From NCBI GenBank assembly GCA_947457395.1, contig CANGVA010000001.1, positions 62,001 through 126,000 on the forward strand: 64,000 nt of DNA, given 5' to 3'. Source of the DNA: Bacteroidota bacterium. Lineage in GTDB: Bacteria > Bacteroidota > Bacteroidia > UKL13-3. Made by a program: the position numbers and the translations under genes. A model generated the notes under the pieces. It had not been told where the DNA came from. It did no database searches and saw nothing but the letters and a program-made list of their open reading frames with translations. Shown one piece after another: positions 10,438-19,910 of this stretch (positions are counted from its first letter, which is position 1; each line of letters starts with the position of its first letter).

Positions 10438-11025
10438 ATGTGTATGCTTACTGCTGATGAACTGCTTTTTGGTTACATGTGTGGAGTTTTTCCTATGGCT
10501 GATCCGGGCGATGGAGATGCCATATACTGGTATGATCCCCAGCAAAGGGGCATTATTCCGCTGGATGGACTAAAAATAAGCAACTCACTCAAGCAAACTT
10601 TGCATAGTAACAAATTTCATGTAACAATTAATACTGAGTTTGAAGCTGTGGTAAGGGCGTGCGCCAACCGTACGGAAACTTGGATATCGGAAGAAATTGT
10701 GGAGGCTTACGCATCGTTGCATGAAATGGGGTATGCGTATAGTTTTGAAACACGAAACACCCAAAATCAGTTGGTTGGTGGACTTTATGGTGTGGCCATA
10801 GGTCGTGCTTTTTTTGGAGAATCAATGTTTCATACAGAACGTGACGCTTCCAAGGTGGCATTGGTACATTTGGTTAACTGGCTCAACCAAAACCATTTTA
10901 CACTGCTGGATACGCAATACATAACCCCACATCTACAATCGCTGGGGGGTATTGAAATAAACCGCGATGAATACCGGAGGCGACTGGCTGATGCCTTAGG
11001 TAAAGAAATGCTGAGTAACCACTAA
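10438..11025 (+). CDS. aat: leucyl/phenylalanyl-tRNA--protein transferase
   Basis: GVFPMADPG...YWYDPQQRGIIPL; GGLYGVAIGRAFFGESMFH. Confidence 0.93.
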   Translation: MCMLTADELLFGYMCGVFPMADPGDGDAIYWYDPQQRGIIPLDGLKISNSLKQTLHSNKFHVTINTEFEAVVRACANRTETWISEEIVEAYASLHEMGYAYSFETRNTQNQLVGGLYGVAIGRAFFGESMFHTERDASKVALVHLVNWLNQNHFTLLDTQYITPHLQSLGGIEINRDEYRRRLADALGKEMLSNH

Positions 11026-11618
11026 GCCATCAACTTGCAAGGATGCTTTGCCAGTAAATATGATTTGCGCCAATTATAAAAACCGCTAATGGATAGAAAG
11101 AAATAGATGGTCGCCATAAAGGCCATTCCTTGTAAATTAGCCTGCATATATAGCCAAGTAGATAGGCCGTTTAAAACGATCCAATAGAGCCAACCCGTTA
11201 AGATCTTTCTTGATTCTTTATAGGTAGCTATTAAGCTAAAAATCGTGATAAAAACATCAAGCGGCTTTAACTCAATACCATCTAAACTAGCTGAAGCGTA
11301 TATTAGCAAAGCTGAAAATAGTAATCCGCAAAGCAGCACCAATATTTGTGTTATTGCAGGCCAGTTTTTAACAGGTCTTTGATGATTTACACCGCCATAC
11401 CAATACCACCAACCATACACGCCCATGGCTGCATAGAATAAATATAATACGAGTTGACCCCAAAGTTGCTTATCGGCAAACAATATGCAACCGGCAACCG
11501 ATGAAAAGATGCCAAATATCCAACAGCTAATTTTTTCGCGTGTAAGTAAGTAGTTATAAATGAATGTGGTGATAATAGCAACCCATTCCAGCAACTCAAA
11601 ATTAAACCAGTTTATCAA
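11022..11618 (-). CDS. pnuC: nicotinamide mononucleotide transporter PnuC
   Basis: Polytopic 198 aa; NYLLTREKISCWIFGIFSSVAGCILFADKQLWGQLVLYLFYAAMGVYGWWYW. Confidence 0.88.
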   Translation of the reverse strand: MINWFNFELLEWVAIITTFIYNYLLTREKISCWIFGIFSSVAGCILFADKQLWGQLVLYLFYAAMGVYGWWYWYGGVNHQRPVKNWPAITQILVLLCGLLFSALLIYASASLDGIELKPLDVFITIFSLIATYKESRKILTGWLYWIVLNGLSTWLYMQANLQGMAFMATIYFFLSISGFYNWRKSYLLAKHPCKLMA

Positions 11619-11653
11619 AGTAGTTTAAATAAAGATTGAGAAAACTAGAAAAG

Positions 11654-12055
11654 CTAATTCATCTTAAATGGGGCAATCAGCAAAAATCTTGGAATGCGAA
11701 CTTCAAATCTTTTGCCATCCAGTTGTCTTTCCATCAAGTAAGTGCCATGCATACAGCCGATATCCGAAATCAGGTTACATCCTGATACGTAAGAATGTGA
11801 CTCTCCCGGCTCTAATATTGGTTGTTGGCCCACTACGCCTTCGCCTTCTACCTCACTCTTTTCAAAAGTTACGTCATTAATATACCAATGCCTGCGCAGC
11901 AGCTTCACTGTAAAATCTCCCCGATTTTCAATGGTGATGCGGTAAGCAAACATATGTCCTGCAGATGCGCCCGAAACTCGGTCGTTCTGGTAGGCAGTTT
12001 CTACCGTAATTTTAACATCATGGGTTATTGCTGTAGGCATATGCTTTAAAAACAC
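11654..12055 (-). CDS. apaG: ApaG domain protein
   Basis: FAYRITIENRGDFTVKLLRRHWYI...GEGVVGQQPILEPGESHSYVSGC; likely start MPTAITH at 12040. Confidence 0.92.
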   Translation of the reverse strand: MFLKHMPTAITHDVKITVETAYQNDRVSGASAGHMFAYRITIENRGDFTVKLLRRHWYINDVTFEKSEVEGEGVVGQQPILEPGESHSYVSGCNLISDIGCMHGTYLMERQLDGKRFEVRIPRFLLIAPFKMN

Positions 12056-12250
12056 ATCCGAATTACGGTAAACTTTACTCCAATTCCAAAGGCTAAAAGT
12101 AAAAAGTCTCTCATCTTTACTACCTCAAGGTGAAACCCCCTTTGCAGCCCATTTTGTTTAACAATGGCTTCACAATCTAATAGTATTGGGCTAACATGCA
12201 GCTAACACAGGCGTTACAAGCTATGCTCAATTTTGTGAAACTCCAATTAA

Positions 12251-13096
12251 ATGAGTAAACGCAAATTAAAACTGGCTGTATTATCTGATATACACCTTGG
12301 CACCATCGGTTGCAGAGCTGCTGCAGTTAATCAGTATTTAAAATCTATTGACCCTGAAATTTTGGTTTTAAATGGCGACATCATAGATATGTGGCAGTTT
12401 AAAAAACGATACTGGCCAGAGTCTCATATGAAAGTGGTGCAGCGCATTTTTAAAATGATGGCCAATGGTACACGTGTATTTTATCTCACGGGTAATCATG
12501 ATGAAATGCTCAGAAAATTTACTGATTTTAAATTGGGTAATTTAGAGCTGAGAGATAAGCTGGTACTTAATCTGGATGGTAAAAAAGCATGGATTTTTCA
12601 TGGCGATGTATTTGATGTAACCATGAAGCGTAGTAAGTGGCTTGCCAAATTGGGAGCGATTGGCTATGATACGCTCATTTGGATTAATACCATTGTAAAT
12701 GGAGTATCGGAAAATTTTGGCCGGGGTAGGGTTTCACTATCCAAGAAAGTTAAGAATAGTGTAAAGCAAGCCATTAAATTTATTGACGATTTTGAGCAAA
12801 CAGCCATAGATATGGCTATATATCATGAGTATGATTACGTGGTTTGTGGGCATATTCATCAGCCAACCAAGCGCATGCATCAGAGTGAGCATGGGAAAAC
12901 ACTTTACCTCAATTCTGGCGACTGGATTGAAAACTTAACTGCGCTTGAATACAATAACGGAGAGTGGGTCATTTATTATCACACTGATCAAACCGAAGAT
13001 CATGTTATTGATGAAGATGAGCTGAAAGTAAAACTACCATCTATACAAAACATGTATGATTTAATTACCACTCGGCAGGTGGCATTCAATACATAA
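12251..13096 (+). CDS. UDP-2,3-diacylglucosamine diphosphatase-like (LpxH-like) metallophosphoesterase
   Basis: SDIHLG, LNGDIIDMW, TGNHDE, HGD, CGHIHQP metallophosphatase motifs. Confidence 0.88.
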   Translation: MSKRKLKLAVLSDIHLGTIGCRAAAVNQYLKSIDPEILVLNGDIIDMWQFKKRYWPESHMKVVQRIFKMMANGTRVFYLTGNHDEMLRKFTDFKLGNLELRDKLVLNLDGKKAWIFHGDVFDVTMKRSKWLAKLGAIGYDTLIWINTIVNGVSENFGRGRVSLSKKVKNSVKQAIKFIDDFEQTAIDMAIYHEYDYVVCGHIHQPTKRMHQSEHGKTLYLNSGDWIENLTALEYNNGEWVIYYHTDQTEDHVIDEDELKVKLPSIQNMYDLITTRQVAFNT

Positions 13097-13118
13097 TTTA
13101 AAACTCAATCAGGCGATT

Positions 13119-14126
13119 ATGAAAATTTTATTTGCCATACAGGCTACCGGAAACGGTCATATTAGTCGGGCAAGAGAAGTATTGCCGCATCTACTTAAAC
13201 ATGGAGAGGTGGATGTGCTTACCAGTGGCCGGCAAGCTGAGGTATCACTACCTGTATTGATTAAATACAGGCACAAAGGCATTGGTTTTACATTTGGTAA
13301 AAAAGGCGGTATAGATATAATAGATTCGGTGAAACACTTAAGGCCTTTTCATTTTATAAAAGATATTTTGAATTTTCCCGTTGAACAGTATGATTTGGTA
13401 ATAAATGATTTTGAGCCAGTAACCGCATGGGCATGCAAACTTAAAGGTAAGCCATGCATTGCACTTAGTCATCAGTCATCTTTTTTATCAAAGAAAACAC
13501 CAAGGCCGGTAAACAAAGATGCATTTGCAGAAGGCGTCTTTAGACATTATGCCCCCTCAACCGCGCAGTATGGTTTTCATTTTAAACCCTATGACCATTT
13601 TATCTATACTCCGGTAATACGAAAGGAAATAAGAAGACTGGAACCGCAATTTAAAGAGCACATCACTGTTTATCTGCCTGCACATGCCGATAATTTGCTT
13701 ATACCTCATTTTAAGAAACTAAAAGAGGTAAAATGGCATATTTTTTCCAAGCACAGCAGAACGGCATTCAGCATAGAAAATATAGAAGTAAAGCCGGTAA
13801 CTAACGAGGCTTTCACAGCAAGTCTGGCTGCAGGCAATGGACTGCTAACTGCGGGTGGATTTGAGAGTCCTGCCGAGGCAATTTACCTCCGAAAAAAAGT
13901 TCTGTCGGTTCCTATGCACAATCAGTATGAGCAATTATGTAATGCCGAGGCTATGAAAGGTCTGGGTATAACTGTAGTTAAAAAAGTAGACGATGCGTTT
14001 GCATCACATCTTAGCGGCTGGCTAAATTTTGCAATGCCTCCAGCTATTCATTATGCTGATCATACCGAACGAATTGTTGAGCAACTGGTTTCAGATTATT
14101 GCAGGGAGTGGGCTATTGCTTTTTAA
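13119..14126 (+). CDS. glycosyltransferase, MJ1255/MurG-like family
   Basis: QATGNGHISRAREVLPHL; LTAGGFESPAEAIYLRKKVLSVPMHNQYEQ. Confidence 0.85.
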   Translation: MKILFAIQATGNGHISRAREVLPHLLKHGEVDVLTSGRQAEVSLPVLIKYRHKGIGFTFGKKGGIDIIDSVKHLRPFHFIKDILNFPVEQYDLVINDFEPVTAWACKLKGKPCIALSHQSSFLSKKTPRPVNKDAFAEGVFRHYAPSTAQYGFHFKPYDHFIYTPVIRKEIRRLEPQFKEHITVYLPAHADNLLIPHFKKLKEVKWHIFSKHSRTAFSIENIEVKPVTNEAFTASLAAGNGLLTAGGFESPAEAIYLRKKVLSVPMHNQYEQLCNAEAMKGLGITVVKKVDDAFASHLSGWLNFAMPPAIHYADHTERIVEQLVSDYCREWAIAF

Positions 14127-16084
14127 TTACCCAATTTTGAAACGGCATTGAGTATAATTGAAAGATCTTTTTCAATAGCGTAATCCCGTGCATACGTAAA
14201 ATTAATTTTATGTAATGCCGCCTCATTCATCTCCCTGTTATGGTAAGCATCAATCGGTGATAATACGTTTTTCTTTAGCTTGGGTAAAGATGTATTACCG
14301 ATATTTTTGGCATATCCAACCCAGGTTTTATCTCCAACGAGAACAGAAAAAATATTAAGGAGTAAATGTGTTCTGTTTTTAACCATCACCAGTAAAAGTG
14401 GCAACAGGGGAATAAATAGCAGGCAGAGTAATACATCAAGTATTCGCTTTTTTCTTAACTGTAAAGAATTATTTAGAGCAAGATTAATTTCAAGTGTATA
14501 AAAATCACCTTGTGTATTTTTATCATTACTTCCAATGATAAACAAGCTTTCTTCAGGGACAATTTTAAACTGGATATCCGGTTTGCTAATTTGACCCATC
14601 CACCCAATAATTTGTTGTGCAGAAACATCTCTGGAGCAAAAGATAATTTCTTCAACCCTAAAAAGGTCAACAACATCCGGAAGATTTTCTATGGTGCCCA
14701 AATAATGATCGTCTGTTACCGAGGGCTTTCCGGTACTCACATATCCGGCATAATCGCATCCTGCCTTTACTTTATTTAGTAAATCATGCACCCTTTCGGC
14801 CTCTTCACGGCTACCCACAATAATTGTTTTGGTAGCAACCTTCATGCTTAAGCTAATCTTTTTAAATTGAGTGGCATACCACCACAACCGGTTTGTAGCT
14901 GCAGCAAGAAAGGCCCATGCAGCACCAAACAAGATAAGTGCCCGCGAGAAACGATATCCTTCAGGAACAAAGGCGTAAAAAACAGCAATAGCAATGGTGC
15001 CATAAAACACACCCTTAAACACTGCAGAAAATGAACGTGTTTTTTCATAAGCCCCGCTCATGTATAATCCGCCCAGCCAAAGCAGTGTATAAATAATCCC
15101 GTTTACTGTCATAAACTCAAGTGGGTATTCAATGCCTTCACCAAATCTCACCCGCTGAGCCCAGTAAGATTGAATGATATACATACCTGCATAAAACAGC
15201 AAAGCATCTGCCAATGGTTTCAGCAGATTTTTTATAAAACGTATAAATAGTGAAAGTGCAGCACGGATATAAATTGCAAGGTTAATAAGTAAACCAAAAG
15301 TGGCTGCATGCTTTTGTGAATAGTGTTTGTGCGCAAACGTTATCATGGCGCGGTAAAACACAAATACATAATTGATGCTTGATTTTTTTGTGCTTTCGCC
15401 CTTATAATGGATAATGGTGGTATGCGGATAATAGTAGTTTTTAAAACCACCCAACGTTATACGGTAACTCAAATCAATATCTTCACCATACATAAAATAA
15501 TCCTCATCTAGCAGGCCTATTTTATCCAGAACCGATTTTCGAAGCATCATGAATGCTCCTGCCAAAACATCTACACTGTGTACCTCATTGTTACTTAAGT
15601 ATCCTAAATGGTAGCGGCCAAAACGTTTTGATTTTGGAAACAATGCTGATAGGCCGAACATTTTATAAAAAGCCACTTCCGGAGTGGGCAGACCTCTTTT
15701 AGATTCAGGCAAAAAATGACCTTTGCCATCAATCATTTTTACACCAGCCGCTCCGGCATCTGGTGTAGCATCCATAAACTGAAGAATTTTTTGAAAACAG
15801 TCTTCCTCTACAACCGTATCGGGGTTAAGCAATAGCACATATTGGCCTTTGCTTTGCTTGATTGCCTGATTATTGGCTTTTGAAAAGCCTACATTTTCTT
15901 TATTTTCAATTAAAATTACCTCAGGAAAATTCCGTCTAACCATTTCGCAGCTACCGTCTGCCGAATGGTTGTCAACCACTAGAACCTCAGCCTCCATGCC
16001 TGCGCAGGCTTTTCTCACAGCATACAACGCCTGCTCCAAGAAATAGCGCACATTATAATTAACAATTACAACAGAAATTTTCAT
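14123..16084 (-). CDS. GT2 glycosyltransferase fused to polyprenyl-phosphate sugar-transferase-like domain
   Basis: N-term MKISVVIVNYNVRYFLEQAL...LLLNPDT GT2; middle TM and NAD-binding-like region (TIIVGSREEAERV); C-term KKRILDVLL...FSVLVGDKTWVGY. Start placed at 16084 (MKISVV) because a -7-like box lies at 16097-16104. Confidence 0.85.
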   Translation of the reverse strand: MKISVVIVNYNVRYFLEQALYAVRKACAGMEAEVLVVDNHSADGSCEMVRRNFPEVILIENKENVGFSKANNQAIKQSKGQYVLLLNPDTVVEEDCFQKILQFMDATPDAGAAGVKMIDGKGHFLPESKRGLPTPEVAFYKMFGLSALFPKSKRFGRYHLGYLSNNEVHSVDVLAGAFMMLRKSVLDKIGLLDEDYFMYGEDIDLSYRITLGGFKNYYYPHTTIIHYKGESTKKSSINYVFVFYRAMITFAHKHYSQKHAATFGLLINLAIYIRAALSLFIRFIKNLLKPLADALLFYAGMYIIQSYWAQRVRFGEGIEYPLEFMTVNGIIYTLLWLGGLYMSGAYEKTRSFSAVFKGVFYGTIAIAVFYAFVPEGYRFSRALILFGAAWAFLAAATNRLWWYATQFKKISLSMKVATKTIIVGSREEAERVHDLLNKVKAGCDYAGYVSTGKPSVTDDHYLGTIENLPDVVDLFRVEEIIFCSRDVSAQQIIGWMGQISKPDIQFKIVPEESLFIIGSNDKNTQGDFYTLEINLALNNSLQLRKKRILDVLLCLLFIPLLPLLLVMVKNRTHLLLNIFSVLVGDKTWVGYAKNIGNTSLPKLKKNVLSPIDAYHNREMNEAALHKINFTYARDYAIEKDLSIILNAVSKLGN

Positions 16085-16222
16085 GTAATAACCCAACGAA
16101 TATATGAATAGTTAAGGGTTTTATTATCAGCTAAGGTGTCACAGATATGTAAGCATAGATAGCCTTTATCATAGCCCTTTCGTTTGTTTAGCTTACGTAT
16201 TAGGTAAACTTACTTTTGCTAA

Positions 16223-16828
16223 TTAATGCTGATAGGGCACCCTCAGTGCAATGCTTCTGCCAAGTGTTATTTCATCAGCATACTCCAGTTCTCCTCCAAT
16301 GGCTATCCCGCGTGAAATGGTGGTTAAGGTTACCCCCAAATCACGCAGTTTTTTGGACAGATAAAAAACGGTGGTATCTCCTTCCATGGTAGCGCTCAGT
16401 GCCATAATTACTTCAGTGGTTCCTTCCGTGCGGATACGCTCAATCAATTTATTGATAAACAAGTTATCAGGACCAATTCCGTTTGCTGGTGATATGAGGC
16501 CACCCAAAATGTGATAGGTTCCTGTAAATTGTCCTGTATTTTCAATAGCAATTACATCGCGCAAATCCTCTACCACACATATGAGTTGTTGGTTGCGTTT
16601 GGGGTTATTACAAATATTACATAATGCTGTGTCACTTACATTGCCGCACCTACTGCAATACTGAACCAATGTGCGCAGGCGAAAAATGGCATCACTCATT
16701 TTTAATACATCAGGCTCTTTTTGTTTGAGTAAAAAAAGCACCATGCGCATGGCTGATTTTTTGCCTATGCCCGGAAACTTGGAAAGTTCATTAACGGCTT
16801 CTTCTATCAGGTGTGACGGATAATTCAT
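16223..16828 (-). CDS. recR: recombination protein RecR
   Basis: FPGIGKKSAMRMVLFLL; CSRCGN...CNIC zinc finger; Toprim VVEDLRDVIAIENTGQFTGTYHILGG. Confidence 0.97.
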   Translation of the reverse strand: MNYPSHLIEEAVNELSKFPGIGKKSAMRMVLFLLKQKEPDVLKMSDAIFRLRTLVQYCSRCGNVSDTALCNICNNPKRNQQLICVVEDLRDVIAIENTGQFTGTYHILGGLISPANGIGPDNLFINKLIERIRTEGTTEVIMALSATMEGDTTVFYLSKKLRDLGVTLTTISRGIAIGGELEYADEITLGRSIALRVPYQH

Positions 16829-16929
16829 GCATTACAAATGTAAGTGCAATGTCCTATTTTTTAACGGGTGTGCAAGGGTTGTGGTTAACTATTTTTTAAC
16901 ATGCCCAACTATCAATTAGTTTTGTTCGC

Positions 16930-18396
16930 ATGTCGCCTTTTTTGTTGTTTTCTTTCGTAATTATCTACTTTCTTGTGCTCCTGGGTGTAGCGTTTTATAC
17001 CTCACGCAACTCCAACAACGAAACTTTTTTTATTGGTAATAAAAGTAGTAACTGGATGCTGGTGGCTTTTGGCATGATCGGCACCTCTCTTAGCGGTGTT
17101 ACTTTCATTTCGGTGCCGGGCACGGTAGGGGCAGCAGGCTTCAGCTACTTTCAGGTGGTGCTGGGTTATTTCATCGGATACTTTGCCGTAGCTTATATTC
17201 TACTGCCACTTTATTATAAACTCAATCTTACTTCCATTTACCACTATTTGGATCATCGCTTTGGTACGAATAGCTATAAAACAGGGGCATTGTTTTTTAT
17301 TATTTCCCGAACCATGGGTGCCACCCTTAGGCTCTATTTGGTAATTAATGTAATGCAGTTGTTTATTTTGGACCAATTGGGTGTGCCTTTTATGGCCACT
17401 ACCCTGATTATATTACTCATGATTTTACTTTATACGTTTAAAGGCGGAGTAAAAACCATTGTTTGGACCGATACGCTGCAAACATTTTTTATGTTACTTG
17501 CACTAGTGGTTTGTGTGGGCTATATTTTAAATGATTTGGATTTATCTTTTGGCAATGCATGGAATCAGCTAAATGAATTGGGGTATACCCATATGTTTGG
17601 AACTGATGTGTTGGATAAAAAATTCTTTTTAAAGCAAATAATTGGCGGTGCCTTTATTACCATCAGTATGACCGGCCTTGATCAGGAAATGATGCAGAAG
17701 AATATCAGTGTTAAAACACTGGGCGATTCGCAAAAAAATATGATTAGCTTCAGTACTATTATGGTTTTGGTCAACTTTTTATTTCTGATTTTAGGTGGGC
17801 TGTTGTATCTGTTTGCTCAAAGTAAAGGTATAGATGTAAAAGGAGACGACCTGTTTCCAACCGTTGCGCTTCAATATTTACCGCCTGCTATTTCTATTAT
17901 ATTTATAATTGGGCTTATATCGGCTTTGTTTCCATCGGCTGATGGCGCCATTACCGCCTTAACCTCTTCTTTTTGTATTGATATATTAGGTATACAGCGT
18001 AATGAAAACTTGAGCGAAACACAAAAGTCAACCACCAGAAAAATGGTACACCTAACGTTTGCTGCAATTTTTGTAGCCTGTGTTTTTGTGTTTAAGTTCA
18101 TTAATAACAAATCCATTATAACAATTTTACTGGATGTGGCAGGATATACCTACGGCCCCTTGCTGGGCTTATTTGCATTTGGTATTTTAACCAAGCGTAG
18201 GCTTAACGATAAACTGGCGCCCGTAATTTGTTTATTGGCACCGGCAATTTGTTATGCTTTACAAATAAATGCGTCATCTGTTTTTGGTAATTATCAGATT
18301 GGTATTGAAATGCTGATTTTAAATGGTGCCATGACCTTTGGCGGATTATGGCTCATAAGCAAGCAAACAAGTAGGTTATTGGTTAAATTGGTATAG
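16930..18396 (+). CDS. sodium:solute symporter family protein
   Basis: SSS-type N-terminus (NETFFIGNKSSNWMLVAFGMIGTSLSGVTFISVPG), ~13 TM segments. Confidence 0.93.
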   Translation: MSPFLLFSFVIIYFLVLLGVAFYTSRNSNNETFFIGNKSSNWMLVAFGMIGTSLSGVTFISVPGTVGAAGFSYFQVVLGYFIGYFAVAYILLPLYYKLNLTSIYHYLDHRFGTNSYKTGALFFIISRTMGATLRLYLVINVMQLFILDQLGVPFMATTLIILLMILLYTFKGGVKTIVWTDTLQTFFMLLALVVCVGYILNDLDLSFGNAWNQLNELGYTHMFGTDVLDKKFFLKQIIGGAFITISMTGLDQEMMQKNISVKTLGDSQKNMISFSTIMVLVNFLFLILGGLLYLFAQSKGIDVKGDDLFPTVALQYLPPAISIIFIIGLISALFPSADGAITALTSSFCIDILGIQRNENLSETQKSTTRKMVHLTFAAIFVACVFVFKFINNKSIITILLDVAGYTYGPLLGLFAFGILTKRRLNDKLAPVICLLAPAICYALQINASSVFGNYQIGIEMLILNGAMTFGGLWLISKQTSRLLVKLV

Positions 18397-18397
18397 C

Positions 18398-18907
18398 CTA
18401 TTTTTGAAGCCGGGCGCGTTGCAGCGACCTTATTTCATAACTATTTATAGTTATTTTCTTTTCATTTATTGCAGAAAGCCCTGCCGGCTTGGCCGGTCCT
18501 GAGGCAATTTCATAGTGCAATTTATCTGCAATAATTTCATAAGTGCACGCAAGTATGCTTCCTTCTACATTAAATAAAGCATAGAGTTTATTGTCCAACC
18601 TGTTTATATGAATTAAAATTCCATCTCCTTCATCCAGCATGTATTTGCCTTCTTCCTCATTGCGCATATGCAACGTGTAGTTTTTAATAATAGGCTTCTC
18701 GGCAGCATAAGTAGTTTTCCATAACCACACACTGTCTGTTAGTTTTTTTATTTCCATTTGCATGGGCACTCTCTGCACTTGCCTGCGCGATCCGATTATT
18801 TCAAGATCGCCTTTCCAGTTTCCTTCAAATGCAGATAAAAAAAAGTGTTGGGCGTAGGCAGGCGATACGGCCGGTAGAAGCAATAGAAGCAGGCAAATCT
18901 TATGCAT
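18398..18907 (-). CDS. small secreted hypothetical protein
   Basis: Signal peptide MHKICLLLLLLPAVSPAYAQ supports start at 18907 rather than the ORF-track start 19093, which would overlap the next gene. Confidence 0.7.
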   Translation of the reverse strand: MHKICLLLLLLPAVSPAYAQHFFLSAFEGNWKGDLEIIGSRRQVQRVPMQMEIKKLTDSVWLWKTTYAAEKPIIKNYTLHMRNEEEGKYMLDEGDGILIHINRLDNKLYALFNVEGSILACTYEIIADKLHYEIASGPAKPAGLSAINEKKITINSYEIRSLQRARLQK

Positions 18908-18941
18908 ACGTTTTAAGTTCCATGTTAATGATTGTGTCAAA

Positions 18942-19268
18942 CTAAACCTTGTCCTCAGATGCATCAATAAAACGGGTACCATTAAGTATTTCAAAATACA
19001 ACTTGAAATCTGCCAGCAGGCTGTATAAAGGATACTGAAAAGTGGCAGGTTTGTTTTTTTCAAAAAAGAAATGCCCTGCCCATGCAAAACCATAACCGCT
19101 GATGGGACAAAAAATCAGCCAGAAAAAATCTGCCGACCATATGGCCACCAGTAAAAAGTAAAAAAACAGGGTAGTGCCAATTACGTGCAGTAACCTGCAA
19201 TTTTTATTTTGATGCTCTGAGACATAAAACGGGTAGAATGCTTTAAAACTATCAAACTTTTTTTTCAT
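18942..19268 (-). CDS. DUF962/Mpo1-like family protein
   Basis: FDSFKAFYPFYVSEHQNKNCRLLHVIGT...SGYGFAWAGHFFFEKNKPATFQYPLYSLLADF. Confidence 0.9.
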   Translation of the reverse strand: MKKKFDSFKAFYPFYVSEHQNKNCRLLHVIGTTLFFYFLLVAIWSADFFWLIFCPISGYGFAWAGHFFFEKNKPATFQYPLYSLLADFKLYFEILNGTRFIDASEDKV

Positions 19269-19269
19269 G

Positions 19270-19908
19270 CTACAAAATAAAATACATTACACAAAAACCC
19301 AATGCAAAACCTAAAATGATTTGCTGCGTGGAATGGGCATTTAACCACAAACGTGCAGATGCGGTGAGCCCTGCAGCCAGTAATACAGGAATAAGTAATA
19401 GGCGCACATCTGCAGCTCCGGCTTGCGCAGCAGCGGTGATAACAGCTGTAAGCAAACCAAAGGAGGCCATATGGATACTTATTTTATTAAAATGATTAAT
19501 GATGAGTAAGCCAACCACTATAGCTGCACAACCTAATAGAAACGCATTAACAAGTGCAGGTGAATGTAATCGCTGGAACAAATAAAAATTCATCAGATAC
19601 ATCGCAGCTGTGAGCATATATGGCCCCCTGCGTTCTTCACCCGAATGTAACATCACAGATTTAATCTGACCAAACCATTTCATGACAAGAATATATACAA
19701 CGGGTACAATAGCTGTACTTGTAAATATAAAACCAAGATAAAACAACCGGGCAGGGGTTGTGAGTACGTAATCCAAATAAGGGAATAGTCTAATAAGCGA
19801 ATAAAATGAAATAAGGTTCACAAAAACCGGATGAAATATTATAGAAAGAAACAGTGCAAACCGTGAATTCATTTTCAAAATAGATATAAATTTAGGTGCT
19901 CTTTGCAA
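19270..19908 (-). CDS. membrane protein, PAP2-like C-terminus
   Basis: Polytopic; GEERRGPYMLTA; ARLWLNAHSTQQIILGFALGF resembles PAP2-type HSxxQxxxG. Confidence 0.7.
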   Translation of the reverse strand: MQRAPKFISILKMNSRFALFLSIIFHPVFVNLISFYSLIRLFPYLDYVLTTPARLFYLGFIFTSTAIVPVVYILVMKWFGQIKSVMLHSGEERRGPYMLTAAMYLMNFYLFQRLHSPALVNAFLLGCAAIVVGLLIINHFNKISIHMASFGLLTAVITAAAQAGAADVRLLLIPVLLAAGLTASARLWLNAHSTQQIILGFALGFCVMYFIL

Positions 19909-19910
19909 GA

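Noticed and set aside
18908-19093. N-terminal extension of the 18398 ORF
   Set aside because: Overlaps the DUF962 gene in another frame, and a proper signal peptide starts at 18907.
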